From Thermothelomyces thermophilus ATCC 42464 (Eukaryota; Ascomycota; Sordariomycetes; Sordariales; Chaetomiaceae), in the NCBI RefSeq assembly GCF_000226095.1, contig NC_016477.1, positions 2,046,001-2,110,000 on the forward strand: a DNA stretch of 64,000 bases. The letters are read 5' to 3'. The notes under the pieces are model-generated. The model was given only the letters and a program-made list of their open reading frames with translations. It made no database searches and was not told the origin of the DNA. Position numbers and translations under genes: made by a program. Shown here piece after piece: positions 23,667 through 36,100 of the stretch (position 1 is the first letter of the stretch; every line of letters starts with the position of its first letter).

Positions 23667-23768
23667 CCTTTGGCTTCACCGAATCCCTTAGACGACCTGT
23701 ACGCTTATCCTGCTTAATCTACCTTCGTCTAAACCCTTTTAGAAGAAGTCTGAGTTAGGTTCGTCATA
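23667..23768 (+). repeat. E3 3' LTR, right part (R-U5 end)
   Basis: It continues the LTR cut at 18656: CCCTTTGGCTTCACC through TTCGTCATA. Removing E4 and one TGAAC restores a continuous LTR. The preceding five bases (23662-23666) are the right copy of the target duplication. Confidence 0.9.
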
Positions 23769-24312
23769 TAAAGGCACTAGGGCCTAATAAAGGCCTAGAG
23801 CTCCCTACTAGTATAGGCCTATATAGGGGCTATTAGCCTCTGTAACTTTCTTTTTAGGGTTCAAGTCCTAGGGGTTAGTACCTCCTATTATGCCCATAGC
23901 TAGGGGAGAGAAACTATAAAGCACCTAGTTGTATAGTGCCCGAACCTACTAAGAAGCCGAACGTAGGAATCCTAGGAAATACAGTCGTAAAGGGACCTAG
24001 ACCTCGTTCTATAGGGGATAGGGACCTGTAACTATCGTTTGGCAAGGAGGGTTCTACAGTGGCTAATAGACCTAGGGAGGTTCCCGGAATACCGCCTTGT
24101 AAGGAGGCTAGACCAGGAAGGAAGGCCTCTATAGGGCTATTCTAGCCACTTCTCCTTTTCTTTGTAGTGTATTAATACTCCGGATTAGGCGTTAGAGGCG
24201 GGACAGAGGTTTTTATCTAGCCTATTAGGCACGGTTTCCTTTGTATATAACTAGAGAGGCTCTGGCATGCTTATTAGCATAGTGGTATAGGACTAATAAT
24301 AATAATAATAAT
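23769..24312 (+). mobile_element. LINE 3' end with TAA-repeat tail
   Basis: Near 23907-23942 the frame reads R-E-T-I-K-H-L-V-V-(stop)-C-P, the RET-x-KH-L-x3-CP signature that closes ORF2 of Tad-clade LINEs. After about 350 bp of 3' sequence comes a (TAA)6 tail at 24294-24312, where similarity to coding LINE ends. It may be the other half of the LINE at 5343-8371, with an intervening loss, or a separate 5'-truncated copy. Confidence 0.65.
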
Positions 24313-25440
24313 ATTTCCTCCTTAAAGCGTATAACAATCTCTTAGGATTTGTAGAAGCCGAAGTCCTACCTAATAAGTTAGCTAGAGCGGTAAAGAACTT
24401 TATTAACTGTAATATTCTTCTTTGTTAGGGGCTCCTGATAATTATAGTTGTTAATAAGGGATCTAAATTCAAAGGGGAAGCGAAAGCTATCCTAGAGGAA
24501 CTAGGGGTAAAATATATTATTATTTCTCCCTATAACTCTAGGGCCAACGGTATTAATAAGGCTAGGTATATATCTATTATAGCTGCCTTAGCAAAGATGA
24601 CTATAAGGACTAGAAAGAACTAGCGATAGCTTCTTCCCTATATTCTATATACTAACTATACCACCATTCGAAATAGCTATAGCCACTTACCCTTCAACCT
24701 TATCTATAACTATAATCCTATTAGCCTGATCGAAAACGATATCCTAACCTAGCGAATATTTTACTAGGACTCTATAGCCGTCTAACTAGACAGGGAAAAT
24801 CAAGTAGAGGCCTGTCTATAATTGCTAGAACTCTATACTAAGGTACTACTTGATACAGAATTCGATTTAGAAGTTGCCACTAAAAAGGTTACCAAAGCCA
24901 GACGAAAAATGGCTAAACGCTAAAATAAAGCCTACTACCGTGAATTTAGAGCTAAGAATGCCTAAATCAAGGTAGGCAATCTTATTCTAGTTTATAACAA
25001 TATCCGGTAGATCAATATAAGCTTGTTTCGAAAACTCTAGTATCGGTAGTATAGCCTATACCAGGTCTAGGAAGTTAAGAATAGGAATACCTATTACCTA
25101 GAGACTCTTGATAGTATAACTATATAGATACTATATTCTATAAACTATATTAAGAAGTTTTCAAGTAGGATAGAGTTTAGCTTAAAGCCAATAGATCTAA
25201 TAGTTTTCTAGGCAAATAGAACCCCTAGAACTAGGAAGTAGGTTCTTCGCTATTAGAAGCGCTTAAAGAAGTAATAGTAGAAGAGGAAGCTCCTAGACGA
25301 ACTAGGTAACTATAACTAAGTGACTGACTTACTAGATCTAAAGTCTAAGAGTAACGACGGTAACAGTAGGAGCTTATAGTCGAACTAACTAGAGGGAAAC
25401 TACCGGGATTTTGACCTTTAAGCCGTTAATAGAAGTACAA
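24313..25440 (+). pseudogene. Second Ty3/gypsy family: integrase core and C-terminus
   Basis: Reading through RIP stops gives LLGFVEAEVL, IIVVNKGSKFKGEA (a DxGSEFK-type Asp motif), IISPYNSRANG with a following degenerate ERGH-like block (the Glu motif), then a basic C-terminal region. The protein differs from the E1-E5 integrase. It starts abruptly after the LINE tail, suggesting the LINE landed inside this integrase gene. I find no LTR for it. Confidence 0.65.
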
Positions 25441-25869
25441 GTTAACCCTATTCGATTTCATTTCTATTTACTCTTTACTATCTAAACCCCTAATTACCCC
25501 TGTTCTATACTACCTTTACCCCTTTTCCCTAAATTCCTAATTCCCTACCTATAAATGCTATCTACCCTGTTTATAAGCTACCCGTTAATCCCTAACTACA
25601 CTATCTAAATCCGTTGAAATTAGAGAGCTCTTTTTCTATATTATTAGCTAGACGTTCTTTAGCTAGCTGTTAAGGTCAAATTTGGCCTAACCTATAAGTC
25701 GAAGGTTAGGATCCTAGGAATTATCGTTAACTATATCTTCCTATAAGCACTTCTTATCACTCTAGTAGTAGTTTCTATACCGTCTATCTAGGACGGGACC
25801 TATTAAAACGTAGCTATAGAATGGCTATATAGTATAAATAGTAATAGGCTTCTTGTTCTTTAGAGGGAT

Positions 25870-26523
25870 AACCTTAGTTATCGACCTTTGGTAAGACTAT
25901 TTATAGGCCTAGTACAGTATCGGATTTCTATACCCCCGATTAGCTCTTCCTCTAACTAGAGGGAGGAAGTTATTCTTATATATCCCCAAATACCTAGATA
26001 AATAAACCGAGAACTCTAGCCTAATAGGTAACTATAGTATAAATCTACTAATCAAACGGACTACTATTATTAATTTCCGCGAAAACTAGGTATAACTACT
26101 TTACTAGAGCTCCCTTATAGGTATAGAAGAATTTTATATAGGTAGGAGCAAGTCTTAGGATTCTAAATATCTACTCTAAGGTATTAGGATTAGGGTTTAG
26201 CTCCTAGCAAATATATAGAACTACCTATATCTTAAGGTACTTAATAAAGAAGAATCTATAGTATAAAAGGAACAGTTTATACTAGTACTATATTAAGGCT
26301 ACCTCTAGATAATCTAAAGGTATTAGGGGATCTTCTAGGTAAGCTACTCTCACTACCTATACAAACTTAGGAAGCGCTAGGAACTAATTATCCTAGGTAG
26401 TCGTCAAATCTACTAGCTAATTAGTTATCGAGGGAAGTATAGGCTTAATATCCTCGTCGATTTCTATATCTTCCTAGATAGAGGATTTATATCTCTAGCG
26501 TTTAACTCTTTCGGTAGACATAG
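25870..26523 (-). pseudogene. Decayed ORF, product unknown
   Basis: From ATG at 26523 (MSTERVKR) about 210 codons can be read if TAG is taken as a former Gln or Trp. There is an acidic N-terminus (DIEIDEDIKPI) and then a Leu/Tyr-rich body (YLEVALIQYQYKLFLLYYRF, with stops read through as Gln). It could be a Gag-like protein of another element. No zinc knuckle or enzyme motif is visible. Confidence 0.35.
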
Positions 26524-27199
26524 TAGTTAAACTTGCTTATAGGAGCTTATAGCAAGTTTAAAGGGAAAGTAATATAGGAAGAAGTAGTACTAGCTATCTA
26601 AGTAGAGGAAGACAATTATAAGTAAGAGTTAGTTAAAAGGGTAGAAAAGTAGAAAGAAGTTTAAAGAGAAATAGGAGATACTTATCCTTTAAATAATTTA
26701 ATAGTTAGGGTATTAGAACTACTAGACTTCTATTCAAAGAAGGTATACCTAGGCTAGAATGATCTATTATATAATAAGTTATACTCCTTTATTACCATTA
26801 GATGAAATATAAGTTAAAGTCATTCCTTAGAGTTATAATAAAGAATAACCTAATTATATAGAGGTTAATATAGTTACCTATCGGATAGCACTAGAACCGG
26901 TAAATATAGCCTAGAATAGCTAGATAAGGAAGGTATCTAAAAGGAACTAGAAAGTCTATAAATACTCTTAATTTAACCTTCCTCCTCTCTCTTTTCTATA
27001 ACTAATAACTATAAACTATAAATTGCTAATTTACGAAAATGCCAAACAAAATATCTTCTCTATCTAGTTAGATAGCTAGGTACTATTAGGTAAGTATTCT
27101 ACTAAGCAATTTATTTCTAAATGTTAGTAATCTAGGTTTTAAGCGACTCTACATAAGTCTTCCGACGGTAAACACGTATAGGGACAATGTTAGAGAGTT

Positions 27200-28970
27200 A
27201 GATTAAAGAAGAAGAGAAGGATCGGTTCCTCTCCCTCTGACTAGAGGGCCGAGCTAACTAAGTGTAGGACTACCTTTACTCCTCCTAGGGGAGGATCCCG
27301 AAACCCTAAGGCTCTTTCTTTGGTACCTCCTTATGACTTAGGTTCTAGGGGAAGAAATCGCTAACTACCTAGGGAGCGGCAATACTTAGAAGCTCTTTAA
27401 TAAACTATATACTAGGCCTATTCCCTACCCTAGGGAAGTAGTAGCTAGAAGGCTAGAGTAGCTTATAAGTCCTAGTCTTGAGACTAATAAGTAGATTATT
27501 AGCTACCTATTTCCCTTATATATAGGGCTATATAGTTAGGGAAAGATATACTTTGGCTAGCGTTAGTATAATATTACTATAAGCCTATATAATATTAAAG
27601 GGCTTATATTAAGAAAGGAGTACCTAAACGGTTATAACCTCCTGAACCTACTTTAATATATATTAGTATCTTATAAGCTATATATCTATATCTTTCTAGA
27701 AGCTGTTAGCGACCTAAAGCCTAAATAGTTAGTACTACCCCTATAGAAATAAAAGGATATAGCTAGAAAACGATTCTAGGTAATCCTTTGCCATTTATAA
27801 TAGTTATACTAAGCTATAGCTATATATAACTAAATAAAGTCTTATCTTTATTATATAGACTCCTATCCTTCTAATAAGTAGAGTCGAAAAGACCTATTTA
27901 AGACTCTATAGAATAAGGTCATTTACCCTAGCTTTCTTTTTCTACTACCCGGAGGTTATATATATTAGCTAATAGTATAGGTAACGTCAAAGCAAAAAGG
28001 CTAGTAGGAATATAGTATCTAGGTCGCTAAGTTCTATCGCTTCTACTTCTAAGAGATTTAATAGGGAGATAAGATATAGCTTAAGCTCCCCTAGTAGAAG
28101 GGCCGTCTATATGTAGGGCTAAAAGTAATAAAGGCTAAGAACAAGATATTAATACTCTAGCTTAGAACAATCTAGATAGCTCTAGGCTATCCGCCTAATA
28201 GCTCCCTCTGGCTAGAGAAGCCGAAGAACCCTTAGAGGGATATCTATCCTTATTAACTACCTAGGTAGCCTATAGACAAGCCACTTTACAGGCCGCTAGT
28301 TTTATAATTATAGCTATAGCTAGGACAGGCGAAATTAGTTATCTCTATCTAGATAGAGGAAGGAGAGGACAACCCCCTGCCGATAAAAGAGTAACTAGTT
28401 ACGAAAAAGGATCACTAGGTTCCCCTAGACAATATTATCTAGCAGTTTCTTAGTAAGGTACCTAAGGGACTTAGGCTACCTTAGCTACTTTAATAGGCGC
28501 TTAAGTATCCCTATAAACTAAGAATAGCTATTTACTAATATATAGTAGAATAGATAGAAGAGTAACTTATAGCTATAGAAGGATAAGGAAAACCTTTAAG
28601 ATTATAGTAATAGTAACTAGTTAAGTAGGTACCTTTAACAATATAACGGCCGCCTAGTCAGACTAAGACAAAGCCAAATAAGCTAATATAGATATAGGAG
28701 ATACACTTGACCTAAGCTACTAAGAAAGGACAGGCTTATTAGTATCATTCTAATAATAATCTAGCTAAATAGACTTAGCCCCTACTATTTAAACGCTTAG
28801 GGCCTAAAGATCTAGAGCTAGTTCCTAAGTATCTGCTATAGTTTATAGGCTAGGATACGCTAGATACTAAAGTAGAAGCCTAGTAAAGGCATTAGGCATC
28901 TAAGAAACGGCCCTCGCCTAAAGGTAATAGTAGAGCTAAGCAGGCTAGGCATTACAAGGAACGCAAGTAA
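27200..28970 (+). pseudogene. Decayed long frame, product unknown
   Basis: With RIP stops read through, a continuous frame shows a basic, Gln-rich C-terminal part around 28450-28680. The region looks coding because almost all breaks are TAG, but I recognise no family. Confidence 0.3.
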
Positions 28971-30216
28971 GGTTTTTAGGTCCAAATTTGCTAGTAGGAG
29001 TCTTAGGGCGAATTCGAAGGGAAAGTATAGACTAGGGCTAGGAGTTCTTGATATAACTAAAGGGATATAAGATATAGTTTTATTTTTCCGGTTCCGTAGA
29101 GCTTTACTATATATAATAGGTATAAATAAGGGGTTACCTATCTAGGGGCGCTAGATAAGATAGACAAGGACAATAGATAGCTTTTAATACTCGTTTACTC
29201 TAGTAGATTAGGGTAATAGGATATAGTTCTTCTTTCGTTTATAAGTTAGGAATATCTTTTTCTACGTAAGTAGACTCTTTTACGTCTATCTAGAGGGACA
29301 TCACTATCGCCGCCTTCGCCCCTATCGTCGTTACCATCTAGATAGTCGGACTTACCTACTGTGACCACAAATACTTGGACGCCTTAGACATTTTAAGCTA
29401 AGGCTCCTCCCTATCTGACTAGACAAAGGTTTGGTTCTAGAGGTACTAAGTGGTACCCTAGAGGGTTAGCACTAGCTTAATATAGACGTTTCTAATGTTA
29501 TTAATAAGCGCTTTTAATGCTTCTAGTCTAAGGTAGCTAGCTCTTAAGTGCTAAAGATCCTTAGTATCCTCTCTTATAATAGGTAATGCTTATATCCAGG
29601 ACCTTTTACTATATATAGCAAATACGTTCTATAAGGATATATAAACGTTTATAATACCTACTTTACTAATTAAGACGTAGTCTAGGAAGCTTAGGTAGTA
29701 GAAAAGTAGCTTATATTTAAGGAAGGTAAGATTGTACTTACGTTCTAACTTATAAAGTATAACGTTATTTTCTAGTATTCCGAAACGTAGTAAGTAATCT
29801 AAGCTATAGTACTAAGTACCTACCTTAAGTAATAGAGCTTCTGAGATAATATTAATATAGAATCCTTTGACGATAGCGATATCCTTAAGCGTTAGGCTCT
29901 TAGTATACGGTCTATATAGTCTATCTAGAATATTCTTAATTACCTAAGTACCCCTCTTACTAATAGGAAAGGTTATTATACCTACTTTAATAAACTTAGA
30001 ATCTTCTACCTTAACAAATGTCCTAGATAAAAGGAACTTCTTAATATTAACTAAGTAAGTCGCGCTATATAAGTCTAATAGAGTGTTTTCTAAAAGAGAA
30101 TAGCATTATAAAGCGATTATACTAAACACCCTATAGTAAGTTAAGAGCTTACTAAGCAATTAAGGGCTAATAATTAATATATTAAGGGAACTAGGGTATC
30201 CTACCCCTAACTACTT

Positions 30217-30221
30217 AGAAC
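30217..30221 (+). repeat. E5 target-site duplication, left copy (AGAAC)
   Basis: AGAAC directly precedes the 5' LTR and recurs directly after the 3' LTR at 37809-37813. Confidence 0.9.
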
Positions 30222-30667
30222 TGTCATAGATAAGCATATAGACGGCCTAGCAGGCTACAGCCAGGATACAGGACATTCTAACAGCTAATCACTTGACAGA
30301 CTGATCAGAAGATTATCACCGCTAAGACTAAGGTCTTCACTAGTAATAATAATATATCACCATCGACAATACGGAATTACAAGGTAAAAGGAAAAATAGT
30401 ACTAGTAATAACTATGAAAGAGGGACAGACAATTATATATATATAGCTAGCTAGTCACTTGTTAAGTAGACTCTAGGAGTTTACTAATAGTAATAATTAT
30501 AATTATAGTACTTATACTAAGCATTACTAATTACTATAAGAGATAACTCTAGTGTTATTATAAACCCTTTAGCTTTACCAAATCCCTTAGATGACCTGCC
30601 TACTTATCCCTCTTAATCTACCTTCGTCTAAACCCTTTTAGAAGAAGTCTAAGTTAGGTTCGTTACA
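30222..30667 (+). repeat. E5 5' LTR (446 bp, U3 type B)
   Basis: TGTCATAG to CGTTACA, collinear with E2 and E4 LTRs. The R-start 11-mer is degraded to AATAGTAATAA at 30486-30496. Confidence 0.9.
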
Positions 30668-30669
30668 CA

Positions 30670-30680
30670 TTATTACTACT
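30670..30680 (+). promoter_or_regulatory. E5 primer-binding site, self-primer type
   Basis: TTATTACTACT, a RIP-mutated TTGTTACCACT, two bases inside the LTR. It pairs with the R-start type shared with E4; the 3' LTR copy is AGTAGTAATAA at 37627-37637. Confidence 0.6.
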
Positions 30681-30694
30681 CCCTTTGTTCTATT

Positions 30695-31690
30695 ATAGTT
30701 TAGAACAGAGGTAACTTCGACCTCGATATTAATATAGCTACTAACGTTACGGCCGAATAGCTACTTACCTAGCTTGGTCAACTCTAGCAATAGATCTAGG
30801 AGTTAGACTAGAGAGATAAGGCTACTTAAGCCCGAATTAAGGAACTCGAGAACGGCGAAAAGCACTTGTGGAAGTTAGTTAACGAGGCTTACGCCAAAAT
30901 CAAGGCGCTCGAGACTGCCAAAGCGAGCCGTATCAAGATCGAACTACCTAGTAAATATAGAGGAACTAAGGAGGATCTTGTAAGATTCCTAATAAACCTT
31001 TGATCCTACTTCCGGCTTAATGATAATAAGTTTCTAGATGATAAAGCTAAAGTCCTCTATATAGCTATAAGACTAGAGGGCAAGGTACTTAGATGGTTTA
31101 AACCTATATAGAACGACTATCTTACTAAGGAAGACGAAGACGACCGAGACGTGTTTATATAGGTAGTCTTTCGATCCTACGACCATTTTAAAGAAGAGCT
31201 TTAGAAGGTTTTTAGTAATAAAGACGAGAAGATTTATATATAAGAAAGACTTGCTAATCTCTGATAGACTAAGTTAGTAGCCTCTTATACTATATAGTTT
31301 AGATGGGATATACTTAAGTCCTAGCTTAACGACGAGGTATTGATATAATTATTCCATAATAGCTTAAAGGAAAAGGTTAAAGATAAGCTATATAAGTACG
31401 ATTAGCCTAAGACTTTAGATAAATATATTATATAGGCTATTAGAATTAATAATCGACTTTATATATAAGAGTAATAGAAACGAGGCTAAATAAACGGAAC
31501 TATAGTTAAGGCTAATAATAAGAAAAAGCAAATATATATCAGTACCTTGTATAAGATATACCCTAGAGCTATAGATATAAATATAGTGTAAAAGCAAGAT
31601 TAGAAGAAGATAACTAAAGACAAGTCTAATATTACCTACTATAACTATAGAAAGAAAAAGCACTATAAGTGGGAATGTCGAAGCCTAAAG
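30695..31690 (+). pseudogene. E5 gag remnant
   Basis: The start codon is changed to ATA at 30695. The full-length order matches E4: acidic N-terminus, coiled coil, capsid, and a C-terminal knuckle near 31632-31679 with Cys codons read as Tyr and one surviving Cys. TAG stops occur throughout. Confidence 0.8.
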
Positions 31691-33119
31691 AAAGAATAGA
31701 AGATAGTCCCTAGAAAGGAAATTACGGTCATCGACAAAACTATTAAGGATATTATTAAAGTAGCGGCCATAAGCTACAAAGACAAGGGTAGTAATACAGA
31801 TAGTCTTAGATATAACGATAATAGTAAAGACGAACAAGTACCATACTCTAAACTAGTTACTATAGACCTAGAGACAGGTCTTGCCAAATAGGATATAGTA
31901 AGAGAGTACATACTACTAATTTCGATTCTCCTAGCCTTAAGGTAGTAGGGTTTTACGGTCATATAGAGATAGGATAGATCGTAGATAACCGATACCTAAG
32001 GAAACAAAAGACCTAGACCTAATGTTCCATTCCTCTAGAAACGAATCGAATAGTATTATAATAAAGTTTTCCGACTTAATATAGAGCTATACGAATAGGA
32101 TAGACGCTTAACTCGACTTGCCTAGTAGAGCGATGAAATGAGGGATAAGATAAGAGAACTCTGACGTATTATAGAAACTATTAAAGGAGAATAGCTTATG
32201 ATATATAATAGGCCTGATAGCTACGCCGAGTACCTTGACGACTAGTAACTTAGTAACGACGTATAGAACCTAGAATACTAATTTATACATACGAGCCGTA
32301 GAAAAGACGAGCGTATATAGGAAAGCTATTAGAAGAAACACTCCTATCTTAGCATTAGAGTACCTATAGTCTATATATAGTAGGAAGGATTTAGGAAAGA
32401 ATTCTAATACCTCCTAGGCAACGCTATATAACTATACCCTTAATACGAGGTATATATACAAGTGCTCTAGTTCCAGTATATAGCATACGAATACCAATAT
32501 CACTTCTACGACAAATTTAAAAATAATCACTAGCTAACCTAATAAGAAAATAAGGACAGAAGCCTCTACCCTATAGAATAGGTCTACGATATAAGAAATA
32601 GAGTAGCCAAATTACTCTAGAAAATTAAAGCTTAGAGTCTAGAAGGCATCACGGTAGTTCCAAAACAAGCCTGGCCTAGGCACTATAGAATAGGACAAGA
32701 CATATAGGACTCGTGCTAGAGTAACGATTACCTCTATCACGTAGACGAAAAGAAGTCGTAAATTCGAGAGCTTTAGATAAAGCTATAGCACATATAATAG
32801 AAAGTAGAACAGACCTAATGGTAGGAAGCTATAAGTACTTAATGGCTTATAGAAATGAGTACGATTAATAAAGCCGCTATTAGCCGAATAACCGAAGAGG
32901 TTAGCACTGACCTAGGAAACGGGTCAAGGCCCTTCGAGGGGCCTAGAAACCATTAACACCTGAGTAGCAGCGAGTAGTAGCGTAGTATAGGAGGAACTAG
33001 CGTAAGAGACCACAATATCGAGACCTCCTAGTAGAAATATAGGAAATCGCTATAATCTTTAGATAACGGTAGTAAGACAAGTAACTATAAATAATAGTAT
33101 AATGGAAATAGTACGAAAT

Positions 33120-36100
33120 GCTCATACTAGTAGATAGTAAGGCAAACATAAACCTAATTTCGTTAACACTTGTAAATTAGCTACAAATACCCTAGAGAAT
33201 AAAGCAGAAGTATAGCATAGTCAAAGGGCCATTTCCGATATAATGGGTATATAGGGAGACCAAACCAATCGATATCACTATAGTAGGGAAGACTATAGTA
33301 GTCGTATTTAGTATTATGAATATAAGTAATAATAAAGATATAATATTAGGGTTACTATAGTATAAAGATTATAACCTAGACATTAGCTAGAAGAATAGTA
33401 GCTACCTATAACCCTAAACGGAGTTGTATTCGACTAATAAGATAAGGAGCATATAAGGATTATAAGCAGATAATACTCAAAGGAAGGCATATCCTACAGA
33501 TCTACCATAAGAAACGAATAGTAATAGGCAGATTACTATAGACTCTAGAAGAGGCAGTATAACGATATCGATATCGTAATAGAAGGAACAAGCTAAACCG
33601 CCGATAGCTGTTCTCTCTATTAACGAATGCAGAGCATTATAATTAGAGCAGTAGGTTAAGACAGGAGAAATCGCTAGCATCGCTATAGATAGAACTAAGT
33701 TTATATACTATCAGAAAACCGAGAGACGAGACAAGACTAGGGAAGTACTAAAGGAATACGAAGGACACCTAGAATTCGAACCGAAATATCTAGAAGGATT
33801 ACTAGAATACGGCCTATAGGATTACGAGATCAAGCTTAAGGAAAGAGTATAACTAAAGTTCTTTAAGATTTATTATACGAGCTAGATATAGAACGAAAAA
33901 CTTAAGCGATATTTAGAGGAGAACCTTTAAAGAGAATATATCTGCCTGTCGATACTACTAGTAAGCTACCTAATCCTATTTATATCTAAGAAAGATAGAA
34001 AGCTATAGTTATATATTAACTATTAGTAACTTAACAAATAGATTATAAAAAACCGATACCTATTACTATTAATCTTATAGCTCCGAGATTAGTTAGTAAG
34101 AGCCTAATATTTTATATATCTTGACTTACTATCGGCCTATAACTATATATAGATCAAAGAAGGTAATAAGTAGAAAATAGCCTTTAGGATACCTTATAAC
34201 TATTATAAGTACCTTGTCATGCTATTTAGACTTATAAATGCGCTAGTAACGTTCTAGGCCCTAATTAATCAAGCTATCTAACCCTTTCTTGACAAATTTA
34301 CGGTATATTATCTCGACGATATACTTATCTTCTCTAAGATAATAGATAAACATTAGAAGTACGTAAAAGTAATGCTAGACACGCTATACGCGTATAAACT
34401 ATTAGTTAATGAAAAAAAGAGCGAATTCTATATTAAGAAAACGGTATTTCTAGGATATAGAATATCCCTAGGACAAATCCAGATAGAACCTTTAAAGGTT
34501 AAAGCTATTAAGGAGTAGCTATAACTAACGTTAGTCATAGAAATACAAAGCTTTATCGGATTTACAAACTTCTACCAAATGTTCATTAGAAACTTTAGAG
34601 CAATTATACGACCTTTATATAAACTTACTAGGAAAAATACTAAATTCTAATAGAAAGAATAGTATAAGCAAGCATTTATATAGATCTATAATACCATTAC
34701 TAAAGATCTAGTACTAGTATTACTAGATCCTAAGAAGCTATTCGAGGTAGAAACGGACGCTTTAGACTACGCCATTAGAGGACAATTAGGATAACGAGAC
34801 GAATAAGGAAAGCTACATCCTATAGCCTTTTTTTCAAAGAAGCTTAATAGACTATATCTTAATTATCCGATCTACGATAAGGAACTACTTATAATTATTA
34901 AAGCTTTTAAGGAATAACGACTATACCTTAGTAATACGATTAAACCAGTATAAATATATATAGATTATAAGAATTTACAATACTTTACAATAATAAAGGA
35001 GCTTAATAGACGGCAAATATAATAGGCAAAATTCCTCGTGGAATTTAACTTCGAGATCCGCTATAAGAAGGGCAAAGAGAATATACGAGCGGACATCTTA
35101 AGCCGACGAACGGATCATATAGAAAGATAAACGGAAATAATACTACCGTTATTTAAAGAACGAATAGACGGAACGCTATATCACGAAACGTAGATACCTA
35201 TAGAAGATAATCTACTTAACTCGTTCCTAGAATGCTACGTAATCTTTTAAGAAGAAAGGATTAATAAGGTATAGTATTAAGCAGCACCCGGACCACTAGT
35301 ACCTAACGGAGTGGAAGAAAGAGATAGGAAACTCTAGTACTAAGGCAAAGCATATATCTACGACTAGGATTAATAGCTATAGATGATTTGAGAACTCTAC
35401 AAGTCAAAACTTAGAGGATATAAAGGAGTTACGAAGACTGTCGTATAAGTTAAGAAACATTACGACTTTCTATAGTTAATAGTATAGGTTAAGGAAGTTA
35501 TATAGAACTATAACATTTATAATCGAAGCAAAACGGTATGATATAAGCTATATAGACTACTTTAGCCACTGCTAATAGCTAATAAACTATAGAGTTTAGT
35601 TATAATAGACTTTATTATAAAGCTATTAGAATCTAAGGATATAGCTATAGGAGTAATCTATAATAGTATTCTTACTATAGTAGATCGCCTAACTAAATAG
35701 CTATACTTCTTTCCCTATAAAGAATCCTAGATAGCTAAATAGCTAATGGATGTAATCTATTGGTAAGTTATATTAGTATATACTTAGCTATAAGAATAGA
35801 TTACCGATAGAGATACTAAGTTCGTGTTAAAGTTCTAGTAAGCGTTAATATAACGATTAGGCGTCAATAGTAAGCTATTAATAATATATTACCTATAGAC
35901 TAATAGACAAATAGAGCGACTAAACCAAGTTATTAAGTAGTATCTCTATTCTTACGTTAACTACTAGCAAGATGACTAGGTTATACTATTACTAATAGTA
36001 TAACTCGCTTATAATATAATACTAATGGAAACGACTAAAGTCATACTATTCTTTGTAAACTATAGATATAAAGCAGACCTTAGGCAAGGACTAGAGGTTA

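Larger units (their letters stand above)
11180..23768 (+). mobile_element. Gypsy copy E3, heavily RIP-mutated, split by insertion of E4
   Basis: A 5' LTR, primer-binding site, gag, spacer, pol, chromodomain, antisense ORF and a 3' LTR interrupted between 18656 and 23667 by E4. Every coding frame is broken by TAG/TAA. The two LTRs carry unrelated U3 regions (type C at the 5' end, type D at the 3' end). The unit is therefore either a chimera of two elements or the product of LTR recombination. The 5 bp flanks (TATAG before, TAAAG after) do not match. Confidence 0.75.
25441..30216. repeat. Unrecognised RIP-degraded repeat block
   Basis: CpA-poor, TpA-rich sequence with TAG stops. One long decayed frame runs on the minus strand below 26523. 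Another on the plus strand covers about 27200-28970. A less mutated patch lies at 29290-29390. None shows a motif I can name. The block continues across E5: the sequence left of 30217 and right of 37813 were joined before that insertion. Confidence 0.6.

Noticed and set aside
23845-23870. GGGTTCAAGTCC resembling a tRNA T-loop
   Set aside because: No acceptor stem, D-arm or anticodon arm fits around it, and the sequence belongs to the LINE 3' part.
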